Assembly: GCF_900111925.1 (NCBI RefSeq)
Contig: NZ_FOKA01000015.1
Coordinates: 32,343 to 96,342 of the forward strand
DNA: 64,000 bases
Reading direction: 5' to 3'
DNA from: Cellulomonas marina
GTDB lineage: Bacteria; Actinomycetota; Actinomycetes; Actinomycetales; Cellulomonadaceae
The notes under the pieces: generated by a model
Told to the model about the DNA's origin: nothing
The model's input: the letters and a program-made list of their open reading frames with translations, nothing else
Databases searched by the model: none
Made by a program: the position numbers and the translations under genes
In this document: positions 25,663 through 34,545 of the stretch, one piece after another
Layout of the letters: every line of letters starts with the position of its first letter
How positions within the stretch are numbered: the first letter of the stretch is position 1

Positions 25663-26862
25663 TCAGAGCGCCTCTGTCATCACGCGCTCGGCGTCGCGGA
25701 CGCGCAGGCGGCCGGACATGAGCGCGGGGAGGAGGACGTCGCGTGTGGCCGCGAGGCACTGACTCTCGGCGGACGCGGCGTGCGCGCGGGCGACGACAGC
25801 ATCGATCTCTGCGACCACCCTCGCAGGCAGCGTGGCTGGGTCCCCGATCTGCGCCGACAGGACGTCGCCCGACTTCACGCGCTGATGGCTGCCCGACGTG
25901 CCGGCAACCTGCGACTGCAACGAGTCGCTGAACCGAGGTTGCGCGAGCAGCGACCACAGCAGCGCGGTCGAGCACGAGGTCGGCGCAAGGACCACGAACT
26001 CGGTGGAGGCGAGAGCCGACGTGTCGCCGACCTTTGGCACTTCCCATATGCGGGGGATGCGCGGGTTCAGTTTCGACACGAGCACCGCGGGGCTCGTGAT
26101 CCTGAACTTGCCACTCTTGATCGTCTTTGGATCCACCAACTCTGGCCCTCCTCCCGCGTCGAAGCCAGGGAGGCTGTAGAGGCGCACGGCGTCGGCCGCT
26201 AGCGACACAGGGTCCACCATGGTGCGAGTCGTGACCGCTACCGCGTCGAGTGTGACGGTGGTGGTGGTCCGCGAGGCGAGAAGCTGTGCCGTGGCGTGGG
26301 CGGCCCTCATGAGACGAACGTTCGCAGCCAGCTTGTCGTCGAGGGCGCCGAGCACCTCGGCGATCGCCCGCTGCTCGGTCAGGGGGGGTAATCGAACGAC
26401 GGTTGATTCGATCCTTCTAGGTGAGGTGTGTAGGATCTTCGATCCTGTCGCGGTCAGAACGAGTTGCCTGTTGAAGAGCGACGTGCGCGCATACTGAAAA
26501 AGAAAATCTCGATCAACTTCGTCCGGACGATCGATGACGACGCGGCCGATACGCTGATTGTGCAGGTAGGTTTCGGCATCGTCCGGGACCAAACCCGGGA
26601 TGCCGAGAATCTCGCCGCCCTCGGTCTGGCAGGTCATAACAAGCAGCAGATCGCCCGGCGAGAGTCGGAAGGATGACGGATAGTCGCCGCGATATCGATT
26701 GATGCGGGACGAGTGTAATCGCAACCCGCCAGAATAGTCAAAGTTCCCGATCGCGGTCACGATCGGATACCCGGCTTCGTCCGTGTATTCCAAGCTCTTG
26801 AATGGCCAACCGTGCTCGATGTGGCACACGGTTCCTAGCGTCGTTGATCGCCACTCAGGCAT
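25663..26862 (-). CDS. hsdS: type I restriction enzyme specificity subunit S
   Basis: A 399-residue DNA-recognition subunit with two target-recognition domains, each followed by a conserved helix. The first half ends LPPLTEQRAIAEVLGALDDKL, the classic HsdS spacer helix. The second half ends with VVAEIDAVVARAHAASAESQ and a tail DVLLPALMSGRLRV. The first recognition domain (about 26380-26830) is clearly lower in G+C than the rest of the locus, as expected for a domain exchanged between lineages. ATG 26862 overlaps the hsdM stop by 8 nt. Confidence 0.93.
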   Translation of the reverse strand: MPEWRSTTLGTVCHIEHGWPFKSLEYTDEAGYPIVTAIGNFDYSGGLRLHSSRINRYRGDYPSSFRLSPGDLLLVMTCQTEGGEILGIPGLVPDDAETYLHNQRIGRVVIDRPDEVDRDFLFQYARTSLFNRQLVLTATGSKILHTSPRRIESTVVRLPPLTEQRAIAEVLGALDDKLAANVRLMRAAHATAQLLASRTTTTVTLDAVAVTTRTMVDPVSLAADAVRLYSLPGFDAGGGPELVDPKTIKSGKFRITSPAVLVSKLNPRIPRIWEVPKVGDTSALASTEFVVLAPTSCSTALLWSLLAQPRFSDSLQSQVAGTSGSHQRVKSGDVLSAQIGDPATLPARVVAEIDAVVARAHAASAESQCLAATRDVLLPALMSGRLRVRDAERVMTEAL

Positions 26863-28480
26863 GTACGCGCTCCACCTGCTCGCGCACGACCTGCTCCAGT
26901 CGGGCGGACTCGTCGAAGGCGGCGAGCAGCTCGGTGCGGAGGCGGTCGATCTTCGCCTCCAGGGGTTCGGCGTCCTCATCGGCGGCTGCCGCGCCGACGT
27001 AGCGGCCCGGGGTCAGGGCGTAGCCGGCCTCCTTGATCTCAGACACCGGCGCCGAGCGGCAGAATCCCGGCACGTCGTCGTACGTCAGGTCCGCCGCCTG
27101 GGCGGACGGGGTGCCGCGCCACGCGTGGAACGTGTCGGCGATGCGGGCGATGTCCTCGTCGGACAGGGCGCGCTCGGCGCGGTCGACCATGTGGCCCAGC
27201 TCGCGGGCGTCGATGAAGAGCACCTCGCCGCGCCGGTCCGTCGCGCCCCTCGGGCCGGCAGACTTGTCGGTCGCGAAGAACCACAGGCAGACCGGGATGC
27301 CGGTGGAGCGGAACAGCTGCGTCGGCAGGGCGACCATGCAGGTCACCAGGTCGGCCTCGACGAGTCGGGCGCGGATCTCGCCTTCGCCGCCGCTCGTCGT
27401 CGACATCGAGCCGTTGGCCATGACGACACCGGCCGAGCCACCGGGTGCCAGCTTGGACAGGATGTGCTGGATCCAGGCGTAGTTGGCGTTGCCGGCCGGC
27501 GGGACGCCGTAGACCCAGCGCGGGTCGTCCTCGTTGCGGGCCCAGTCCTTGATGTTGAAGGGTGGGTTGGCCAGCACGTAGTCCATGCGCACGTCGGGGT
27601 GCTGGTCGCGGGCGAAGGTGTCGCCCCAGCGCGACGCCAGGTTGGCGTTGAGGCCGTGGACGGCGAGGTTCATCTTGGCCATGCGCCAGGTGCGCTCGTT
27701 GGCCTCCTGCCCGTAGACGGCGATGGCCTGCGTGTCGGCGTCGTGCCGCTCGAGGAACTTCTCGGTCTGCACGAACATGCCACCCGACCCGCAGCACGGG
27801 TCGTACACGCGCCCGGCGTACGGCTCGAGCACCTCGACGAGCACGCGGACCACCCCCGGGGGCGTGTAGAACTCGCCGCCGCGCTTGCCCTCCGCGGCGG
27901 CGAACTTGCCGAGGAAGTACTCGTAGACCTCGCCTAGCAGGTCGCGGGCGCGGGTCGCGCCGTTGCCGCGGAAGCGGGTGTCGTTGAACAGGTCGACGAG
28001 CTCGCCGAGGCGCCGCTGGTCGACGCTGTCGCGGTTGAAGATGCGCGGCAGGGTGCCGGCGAGGCTCGGGTTCGCGCCCATGACGTGCGACATCGCGCCG
28101 TCGATGAGCTCGCCGATCGGCTGGAACGGCTGACCGGCCGACGCCGCGATGCCCTTGGCGTGCTCGGCCAGGTAGCCCCAGCGGGCGGTGGCCGGCACCC
28201 AGAAGACGCCGTGACCGGTGTACTCGTCGACGTCGTCGAGCAGGCTCTCGATCTGGTCCTCGCGGAAGCCCTCGGCGGCCAGGTCGGTGCGGATCTGCTC
28301 GCGGCGCTCGTCGAACGCGTCCGAGACGTACTTGAGGAAGACCAGACCGAGGATGACGTCCTTGTACTGCGACGCGTCCATGGAACCGCGCAGCTTGTCC
28401 GCGGCCTTCCAGAGCGTGTCCTTGAGCTCCTTCATCGTCATCGGTGCGGACGGGTCGGGACGCCGGGAGCGGGGTGGCAT
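26855..28480 (-). CDS. hsdM: type I restriction enzyme methylase subunit M
   Basis: A 541-residue N6-adenine methyltransferase. The N-terminal HsdM helical domain (about 15-170) precedes the catalytic domain with SAM-binding DPCCGSGG (227-234) and catalytic NPPF (305-308). It methylates the site recognised by HsdS and so protects host DNA. It starts 5 nt after the stop of the upstream HTH/pseudo-methylase gene and overlaps hsdS by 8 nt, so the three are one transcript. Confidence 0.96.
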   Translation of the reverse strand: MPPRSRRPDPSAPMTMKELKDTLWKAADKLRGSMDASQYKDVILGLVFLKYVSDAFDERREQIRTDLAAEGFREDQIESLLDDVDEYTGHGVFWVPATARWGYLAEHAKGIAASAGQPFQPIGELIDGAMSHVMGANPSLAGTLPRIFNRDSVDQRRLGELVDLFNDTRFRGNGATRARDLLGEVYEYFLGKFAAAEGKRGGEFYTPPGVVRVLVEVLEPYAGRVYDPCCGSGGMFVQTEKFLERHDADTQAIAVYGQEANERTWRMAKMNLAVHGLNANLASRWGDTFARDQHPDVRMDYVLANPPFNIKDWARNEDDPRWVYGVPPAGNANYAWIQHILSKLAPGGSAGVVMANGSMSTTSGGEGEIRARLVEADLVTCMVALPTQLFRSTGIPVCLWFFATDKSAGPRGATDRRGEVLFIDARELGHMVDRAERALSDEDIARIADTFHAWRGTPSAQAADLTYDDVPGFCRSAPVSEIKEAGYALTPGRYVGAAAADEDAEPLEAKIDRLRTELLAAFDESARLEQVVREQVERVHA

Positions 28481-28485
28481 ACGGG

Positions 28486-30504
28486 TCAGCCTTCCATCGG
28501 GGAGGTGTCAGTGGTGAGCAGGTGGACCGAGCCCGTCGTCGTCGCCTCGACGAGGCGTGCGGTCAGGGCGTCGATGGTGCGCAGCCGTGCCGCGGTGGCG
28601 GCGCGGGTGGCGGCGAGGTCGGCCAGGGCGGCGGCCACGGCCGCGGCCTGGCCCGTCGGGAGGAGGGGGACCGGCCAGTCCTGCCAGCGGTGCCCGCGGG
28701 TGGCGCCGGCAATGGCGTGCGCGAGCACGTGCGGAACGAGGCCGGGCGGGGCGTCGTCCGTCAGGCGCAGGGCGCGCACGGGCGCGGCCAGGACGGTCAG
28801 CCCCTCGGGCTCGACGATCGCGGCCGGCCGCGGCGCGGTGCAGAAGACGACGTCACCGGCTTCGGTCATCCGGCTGCGGGGGTAGGAGCGGGCCAGCACC
28901 AGGCGGTCGACGGCCGTGCGTGCTCCGACCTCCGCCGGCGTCGTGAGCGAGGTCGCGGTCCGCACGACGATCCCGGGGTGGTCGCCGAGGTCGTCGGCCT
29001 CCATGCGGGTGCCGCGGACAAGGCGCACGTGACCGCGAGCCAGGAGCGTGCCGAGGGTGACCACGGCGGGTCCGCCCTGCGCTCCTGGGACCGGTGCCCA
29101 CGCGGGCTGGTGACGCTCGTCGGCGGCGAGCTGCGCGAGCAGAGCGGCGAGCTCGTGGGCCTGGGCGGCGGGGTCGCTGCGGGGACGGGCGACGACCGGA
29201 CGCGCCGTGACGAGGGCGCCGGAAGTGGCGAGGACGTCCCGCGTCGGCACCAGGCGCGTGAAGCGGAACGCGTGCCCCCGTGCGCCCGTCCCGGTCGGGT
29301 CGGCGGCAACGAGGTCCGTGACCAGGTCCTCGGCCGCCGCGGCGTCGAGGTGCGTCCCCGGGAGGTCGGCGATCGCAGTGCGGTGGTCGGGGGCTCGGAC
29401 GTCGGACGGACCCGGTCCAAGGAGCCACAGGCCCAGCCGCTGGTTCGGCTGCGTCGGGCGCAACCGGGCCGGCAGGCGCACGACCGCGCGGACCCGGCCG
29501 GAGCGCAGGAGGGTCGCACGCGCCGACTGCAGCGCGCGAGGGAGGCGGTCGCACAGGACGGCGGCCGGCGCCAGCACGACCGCCCGCGCCTCACGCGGCA
29601 GGGTCGACTCCAGCGCGGCGAGCGCGTCGACCAGCTCGGCCACCCGGGCGTCGGGCCTCGTCGTGCTCGGCAGCAGGACCAGGCTCGTCGCGCCGGGGGG
29701 AGGGGCGACGAGGCCGTCGTCGTCCACGGTCGCGTCCGTCAGCAGCCAGCCGTCGAGCACCAGCAGGCGGCGGGCGTGGCGGGCGGCGGGGGAGTCGTCG
29801 GGCGGGAGGGCCACCGTCCGGTCGTCGCGCAGCCGGCTGCTCAGGGGCAGGAGGAGGTCGCTCTCGCCGAACGGCGCCGCGAGGACGGGCGTGTCGTCGG
29901 GATCGAGCAGGTCCACGACCAGGCGCGCGACGAGGTCGAGGACGGCCGGGGACGGGCTGTGCGCCGTCACGTCGTCCAGCCCGAGCCGGCGGTGCGACGC
30001 CACCAGGGCGTGGGCCGCCGCCGGGGCGGTGTAACGGGCGGTCGTCAGCGCGTCGGCGTGCGCGGCCCACTGCGGCAGGTCGTCGCATAGCGCGCGGAGC
30101 TCGCGGTACAGCAGCCGGTCGTCCGGGTCGACCTCGTCGGCGAGGTCGAGCAGGTCCGCGGTGCTCCGCGCGCCGAGTGCGGCGCCGACCGTCGACCGCA
30201 GCGTCAGCAGGGCGAGGAGGCCCGTGACGTCGGTGCCCCGGCGCTCGTCGGGCAGGAGGTCGAGCGCCGCATCACCTGCGGCGTCCTGCCGCACCTCGGG
30301 GTTGTTGCCACGCCTCGTGCTCTCGAGCCACGCGACGACCTCGTCGAGCGCGAACACGTCGCGCCCCTGGCGACGGCCGGCGGGGGAGGGGAAAGGCATC
30401 GAGCCGTCGGCGTGCCTGGTGCGCCACACGGACACCACGGGCCTGCGCACGCGGGCAAGGTGCGCGACGTCCGCGATGGTCACCAGCTGCTGCAGGTCCG
30501 GCAT
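28486..30504 (-). CDS. HTH protein with degenerate N6-methylase and HsdS-like parts
   Basis: A 672-residue protein heading the restriction operon behind a very strong AAGGAGGTGAG ribosome site. Residues 1-62 form a helix-turn-helix (VTIADVAHLARVRRPVVSVW, then DVFALDEVVAWL) of the kind found on actinobacterial N6 DNA methylases. The middle follows the layout of such methylases, but the SAM motif position reads AAPFGESD (about 209-216) instead of DPxxGxGG, and no NPPF/NPPY is found. The last 170 residues, ending with a helix like LADLAATRAATAARLRTIDALT, resemble a half HsdS. It is probably not an active methylase. A regulator or an extra specificity or scaffold subunit is inferred. Full length and GC-biased, so not a decaying gene. 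Confidence 0.7.
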   Translation of the reverse strand: MPDLQQLVTIADVAHLARVRRPVVSVWRTRHADGSMPFPSPAGRRQGRDVFALDEVVAWLESTRRGNNPEVRQDAAGDAALDLLPDERRGTDVTGLLALLTLRSTVGAALGARSTADLLDLADEVDPDDRLLYRELRALCDDLPQWAAHADALTTARYTAPAAAHALVASHRRLGLDDVTAHSPSPAVLDLVARLVVDLLDPDDTPVLAAPFGESDLLLPLSSRLRDDRTVALPPDDSPAARHARRLLVLDGWLLTDATVDDDGLVAPPPGATSLVLLPSTTRPDARVAELVDALAALESTLPREARAVVLAPAAVLCDRLPRALQSARATLLRSGRVRAVVRLPARLRPTQPNQRLGLWLLGPGPSDVRAPDHRTAIADLPGTHLDAAAAEDLVTDLVAADPTGTGARGHAFRFTRLVPTRDVLATSGALVTARPVVARPRSDPAAQAHELAALLAQLAADERHQPAWAPVPGAQGGPAVVTLGTLLARGHVRLVRGTRMEADDLGDHPGIVVRTATSLTTPAEVGARTAVDRLVLARSYPRSRMTEAGDVVFCTAPRPAAIVEPEGLTVLAAPVRALRLTDDAPPGLVPHVLAHAIAGATRGHRWQDWPVPLLPTGQAAAVAAALADLAATRAATAARLRTIDALTARLVEATTTGSVHLLTTDTSPMEG

Positions 30505-30558
30505 CCGCTCACCTCCTTGATGGCGCGGCGACGATAGCGCTGCATGGTGCTCGTCAGT

Positions 30559-30587
30559 GTCGTAGGACCGATAAGGGGGTCTATCAA
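30559..30587 (-). promoter_or_regulatory. candidate promoter of the restriction operon
   Basis: On the minus strand TTGATA (30587-30582) and TACGAC (30564-30559) are 17 bp apart, 55 bp before the HTH/pseudo-methylase start. The -10 lacks the final T. The region is locally AT-richer than its surroundings. Confidence 0.35.
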
Positions 30588-30663
30588 CCATCCTCTGACA
30601 ACGGCAGTCCACTTGCACCACGCTTCCTTCGTGATCGAGAGCCGAGAGATCGAGGAGCGCGCC

Positions 30664-31245
30664 ATGACCCAGCACCACAACGCACCGTCCTCGCCGGAGA
30701 GCGGCGGACGTGCGCCCTCCCGCCGCCGCGGGCGGCGGTGGCTCTGGCCGGCAGCAGCGGTCCTCTGCCTCGTCGTCGGGATCAGCATCGGTGGAGGCGA
30801 CGCCGGGGTCAGCGCCAGCCGATACGACGCGGTCGTCGCCGAACGTGACGACCTCGAGGACCAGCTCGCCGTGGCGACCGCCGCCGTGCAGGACGCGCAG
30901 GGTGCGACGGCCGACGAGCAGGGCGCGCTGGGCGAGCGGTCCGCGGAGCTGGATGCCCGTGAGGCCGCGCTCCACGCGCGGGAGGACGCCGTCGTCCAGA
31001 TCGAGCAGACTGTCGCCGCCTCGCAGATCGGCATCGGCACCTGGACCGTCGGCGTCGATTTGGAGCCCGGGACCTATCGCACGGCGGAGCCCGTGACGAG
31101 CACCTGCTACTGGGGCATCTACCGCTCGGGGACGAACGGCGAGGACATCCTGCAGAACGACATCGTCAACGGCGGCCACCCGACGGTCACGCTCGCGGAG
31201 GGCCAGGACTTCGAGAACGGGTGCGGCACCTTCGTCAAGCAGTGA
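30664..31245 (+). CDS. membrane-anchored coiled-coil protein, unknown function
   Basis: A 193-residue protein. A basic N-terminus (RRRGRRW) leads into one helix (about 27-45), so the bulk is outside the membrane. A coiled coil follows (about 52-115, YDAVVAERDDLEDQLAV onwards), then a small beta domain containing GTWTVGVDLEPGTYRT and a Cys pair (CYWGIY, NGCGTF). LEPGTYRT-type domains are frequent in secreted proteins of actinobacteria; function unknown. ATG 30664 has GAGGAG upstream. It is divergent from the restriction operon and ends in a hairpin. Confidence 0.65.
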   Translation: MTQHHNAPSSPESGGRAPSRRRGRRWLWPAAAVLCLVVGISIGGGDAGVSASRYDAVVAERDDLEDQLAVATAAVQDAQGATADEQGALGERSAELDAREAALHAREDAVVQIEQTVAASQIGIGTWTVGVDLEPGTYRTAEPVTSTCYWGIYRSGTNGEDILQNDIVNGGHPTVTLAEGQDFENGCGTFVKQ

Positions 31246-31253
31246 CCTGATCC

Positions 31254-31288
31254 GCGTGCGGCCTGCCGCAGGGGGGCGGGCCGCACGC
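31254..31288 (+). terminator. hairpin terminator
   Basis: 10-bp GC-only arms (GCGTGCGGCC and complement), 15-nt loop, 8 nt after the stop of the coiled-coil protein gene. Confidence 0.6.
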
Positions 31289-31371
31289 TCAGGAATCACC
31301 CGGTCGAGCCCCGCATCGGAACCGTCTCTCGCGGTTACCGTCCCACTGTCCCTCCGACGAGAGCAGGAACT

Positions 31372-32058
31372 ATGAGCCAGACCCCCGACGACAAGGCCGT
31401 CGTCCAGAAGATCCTCGACCAGATCATCGGATGGGGAGTAGACGGGCTCGGCCCCATCAAGGGCGCGCAGCAGATCGCGGACGAGCACCTCGCCACGCAC
31501 GGCGACGCAGAGGTAGCGATCCGACGCATCATCGCGACCCACACACGCATCGTTGCCGCGACCGGCTTCGCGTCAGGGTTCGGCGGGATCACGGTCGCGG
31601 CTGTCACGATCCCCGCCGACGTCACGGCCTTCTACGTCAACGCCGCGCGGTGCGCGGCTGCCGTGGCCGCTCTCCGGGGGTACGACATCAACTCCGACGA
31701 AGTCCGATCCGTCGTCCTTCTCACGCTCCTTGGCTCAGCGGGTGCGTCGATCGTGGCCGACCTCGGGGTGCAACTCGGTACCAAAGCGGCGATCGCGGCT
31801 CTGAAGAAGTTGCCCGGCAAGGTCCTGATCGAAATCAACAAGGCCGTCGGATTCCGACTCCTCACTAAGTTCGGCACCCGGGGTGTGATCAACCTCGCTC
31901 GCTTCATCCCGCTCGTCGGCGCGGGTGTCGGAGCCGGCGTCAACGTCACGGCCATGAGGGGGGTTGGTATCTACGCCCGCATCAACTTCCCTGTCCTGAC
32001 GTCGTCGCGCTCTGGCGCCGAGCCGCCTGTACCGCCCGAGGACGGAGTCATGGCCTAG
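31372..32058 (+). CDS. EcsC family protein
   Basis: A 228-residue protein matching the EcsC family by its glycine/alanine-rich hydrophobic core: GFASGFGGITVAAVTIPADV, then INSDEVRSVVLLTLLG, KLPGKVLIEINKAVGFRLLTKFG and FIPLVGAGVGAGVN. EcsC proteins are associated with membranes and act in protein secretion in Bacillus; in other hosts the role is open. The sequence is less GC-rich than the core genes, so it may belong to the island. Its 3' end overlaps the convergent GGDEF-EAL gene by 11 nt. Confidence 0.8.
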   Translation: MSQTPDDKAVVQKILDQIIGWGVDGLGPIKGAQQIADEHLATHGDAEVAIRRIIATHTRIVAATGFASGFGGITVAAVTIPADVTAFYVNAARCAAAVAALRGYDINSDEVRSVVLLTLLGSAGASIVADLGVQLGTKAAIAALKKLPGKVLIEINKAVGFRLLTKFGTRGVINLARFIPLVGAGVGAGVNVTAMRGVGIYARINFPVLTSSRSGAEPPVPPEDGVMA

Positions 32059-34330
32059 GTGAGACCGTCGACACGAGATCTCGCCGCAGTGCGAGCCTGA
32101 CCAGCCCGCCGGCGTGCGCCGCGATCGTCGGGCGGCCGATGCCGTAGCCCTGGGCGAGGTCGCAGCCGGAGGCGCGGACGGCGGCCAGCTCCGCCTCCGT
32201 CTCCACTCCCTCGGCGATGGTGACGAGCCCGAAGGCACGGGCGAGGGCGACGACCGCGTCCAGCACCTCCCGGCCCTGGGGCGTGACCGCGGCGCGCACG
32301 AAGAGCATGTCGATCTTGACCGTGTCGACGGGCAGGGCACCGAGCCGGGACAGGGAGGAGTACCCCGTCCCGAAGTCGTCGACGGCGATCCGGCAGCCGA
32401 GCGCGCCCAGCCGCCCCACCTCCCGCGCCGCCGGCCCCTCGTCCTGCGCCAGCGCGGTCTCCGTGACCTCGACCGCCAGGCGGTCGCCGCGCAGGCCGTG
32501 CCGGCGCAGGGCGGCCTCGACCCGCCCCGCCAGGCCCTCGTCGGCGAGCTCCGACGCCGCGACGTTGACGCCGACGCGGATGCGCTCGGGCACCGGTCCC
32601 GCGGCGACCCAGCCCGCCAGGTCGGCGCACGCCCGCTCCAGCACCGCGTCGGTCAGGCGCCGCGACAGCCCCGCCGCCTCGGCCGCGGGCACGAAGACCG
32701 TCGGCGGCACCGGCCCCACGCCGGGGCGGTCCCACCGCGCCAGCGCCTCGAACGCCATGAGCGCACCGTCCGCGACGCGCACGATGGGCTGGTACGCCAG
32801 CTCGACCTGGCCCTCGTCGAGCGCCACGACGAGGGCCGCGCGGAGCTCGAGGTCCGCCGACGTCGACTGCCGGAGCGCCGGGCTGAAGACCTCGACGCCG
32901 TTCTTGCCGTGCTGCTTCACCGCGTACATCGCGACGTCCGCCGCGCGCAGCAGCTCCGTCGTCGTGGGCGTGGCCTCGTCGCCGGTGAGCAGGGCGACGC
33001 CCACGCTGGCGCCGAGGGCGAGGCGCCGGCCGCCGACGCAGAACGGCGCGGCGAGGGACTCGCGCACGCGCTGGGCCGTGCGGACGGCGTCGCGGGCGGC
33101 GGACCCGAGGAGCAGGACGGCGAACTCGTCGCCGCCCAGCCGCACGGGGGTCGCGTCGCCCCGGTGCGGGGCGAGCACCGCGCGGAGGCGTCCGGCGACG
33201 TCGACGAGCACCTCGTCGCCTGCGGCGTGGCCCAGCGAGTCGTTGACGTCCTTGAAGTCGTCGAGGTCGAGGAAGACCACGGCCAGGGCGCGTCCGTCGG
33301 TCCCGTGCGCCTCCAGGGCGGCCGCCAGGCGCTCGCGCAGGCGCTCGCGGTTGGCGAGTCCGGTGAGGGCGTCGTGCCACGCCTGCTCCCGCAGCCGGGC
33401 CTCCGTCGCGGCCAGGCGGCGGACGAGGGCGCGGTTCTCGGCGAGGGTCAGGCTCTGCCGCAGCAGGACCAGGACGACGACGACGCCGGCGGTCACGGCC
33501 TCGGGGAGGGGCACCGTGCCGCGCCACTCCTGGACCGCGAGGGTCACCGCGGCGGGCCCGATGAGGACGTAGGGCGTGTACAGGACGGTCGACCGCGTCG
33601 TGCTGACGGTGTGGCGCGTGCTCGTGCCGTCGTACACGACGGTCGCCAGCGCCAGCAGGGCGAACCCGGGCGCCGCCCCGAGCGCGGGGGCCCCGACGAG
33701 CCCTGCGACGCCGGCCGCCCCGACGAGGAGGATGCCCGCGGCCGTCAGGGCGGGCATGAGGCGCCGGTCCGGCGGCATCTCGCTCAGCGCCACGCCGGCG
33801 CACATCGACGCCGCGGCGACGGTCCCGAAGGCGGCCCCCAGGAGCGCCGGCAGACCAGGGATCCCGTGGTCCGGCGTCGGCCACACCCCGCCGAGCACGG
33901 CCGCCCAGGCGACGACGAACACGCTGGCCGCCCCGACGACGCCGTCGACCGCCAGGCGCACCCGCGTGAGCGTGCTGCTCGCGTGCGAGGCGAGCCACCA
34001 CGCCGCCGCGTGACCGACGGGGAAGGCGACCGCGCCGACGGCGGCCAGGGCGGCCGGCCACCCGGCGGCCGCCACGACCGGGACGAGCAGCCACGCCGCG
34101 CTCGCGACCGCGTTGGCCTGCCAGGCGCTGCGGCTGCGCGGCCCACCGGCGCGGCGGGACGCCACGAGCGCGGCGAGCACCGCGACGACGGCGGCGCCGG
34201 CGTCGAGGGCGAGCCCGGCCGGCCCGGCGCCGACGCGCCAGCGCAGCAGGCACAGGCAGACGAGGGCCACGGCCGCAGCCGCCACCCCCGCCACCGGTCC
34301 CCGGCGCCACCGCCGTCCCGTACCGCGCAC
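32048..34330 (-). CDS. GGDEF-EAL cyclic-di-GMP enzyme with membrane sensor
   Basis: A 760-residue bifunctional diguanylate cyclase/phosphodiesterase. About eight membrane helices occupy residues 12-292. The GGDEF domain (about 315-480) keeps the GGDEF signature at 399-403. The EAL domain (about 490-745) keeps EAL at 528-530, EVTET, DDFGTGYSS at 651-659, KID and AEGVET, so both activities look intact. There is no RxxD inhibitory site directly before GGDEF (ATPVRLGGDEF). GTG 34330 is chosen for AGGGGG 8 nt upstream; GTG 34339 is the alternative. It probably sets motility or surface behaviour. Divergent from the UPF0014 gene. Confidence 0.93.
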   Translation of the reverse strand: MRGTGRRWRRGPVAGVAAAAVALVCLCLLRWRVGAGPAGLALDAGAAVVAVLAALVASRRAGGPRSRSAWQANAVASAAWLLVPVVAAAGWPAALAAVGAVAFPVGHAAAWWLASHASSTLTRVRLAVDGVVGAASVFVVAWAAVLGGVWPTPDHGIPGLPALLGAAFGTVAAASMCAGVALSEMPPDRRLMPALTAAGILLVGAAGVAGLVGAPALGAAPGFALLALATVVYDGTSTRHTVSTTRSTVLYTPYVLIGPAAVTLAVQEWRGTVPLPEAVTAGVVVVLVLLRQSLTLAENRALVRRLAATEARLREQAWHDALTGLANRERLRERLAAALEAHGTDGRALAVVFLDLDDFKDVNDSLGHAAGDEVLVDVAGRLRAVLAPHRGDATPVRLGGDEFAVLLLGSAARDAVRTAQRVRESLAAPFCVGGRRLALGASVGVALLTGDEATPTTTELLRAADVAMYAVKQHGKNGVEVFSPALRQSTSADLELRAALVVALDEGQVELAYQPIVRVADGALMAFEALARWDRPGVGPVPPTVFVPAAEAAGLSRRLTDAVLERACADLAGWVAAGPVPERIRVGVNVAASELADEGLAGRVEAALRRHGLRGDRLAVEVTETALAQDEGPAAREVGRLGALGCRIAVDDFGTGYSSLSRLGALPVDTVKIDMLFVRAAVTPQGREVLDAVVALARAFGLVTIAEGVETEAELAAVRASGCDLAQGYGIGRPTIAAHAGGLVRLALRRDLVSTVSPRP

Positions 34331-34408
34331 CCGTCGCACCCCCTGCGACCACCTATCGACCGCCGGGCCGCCGGGACTTGAGGGGAGGGGCGGGCGCCAC
34401 CACGACCG

Positions 34409-34444
34409 CGTGCCGGGATCGCCCGGTCGGGCGATCCCGGCACG
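34409..34444. promoter_or_regulatory. perfect 16-bp inverted repeat in a divergent promoter region
   Basis: Arms CGTGCCGGGATCGCCC and its exact complement surround the loop GGTC. The repeat is 79 bp before the GGDEF-EAL start and 102 bp before the UPF0014 start. Since both genes are transcribed away from it, it is not a simple terminator; an operator, a leader hairpin or a repetitive extragenic element are options. Confidence 0.7.
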
Positions 34445-34545
34445 CCATCCGGCACGCGAGACCGGGCAGGGCGTCAGGCCCTCGGGGGATCGGCGCACAG
34501 GAGGCCGCCGAGCCGGCGCCACCCCGGGCGCGGCAGGATGGGCGT

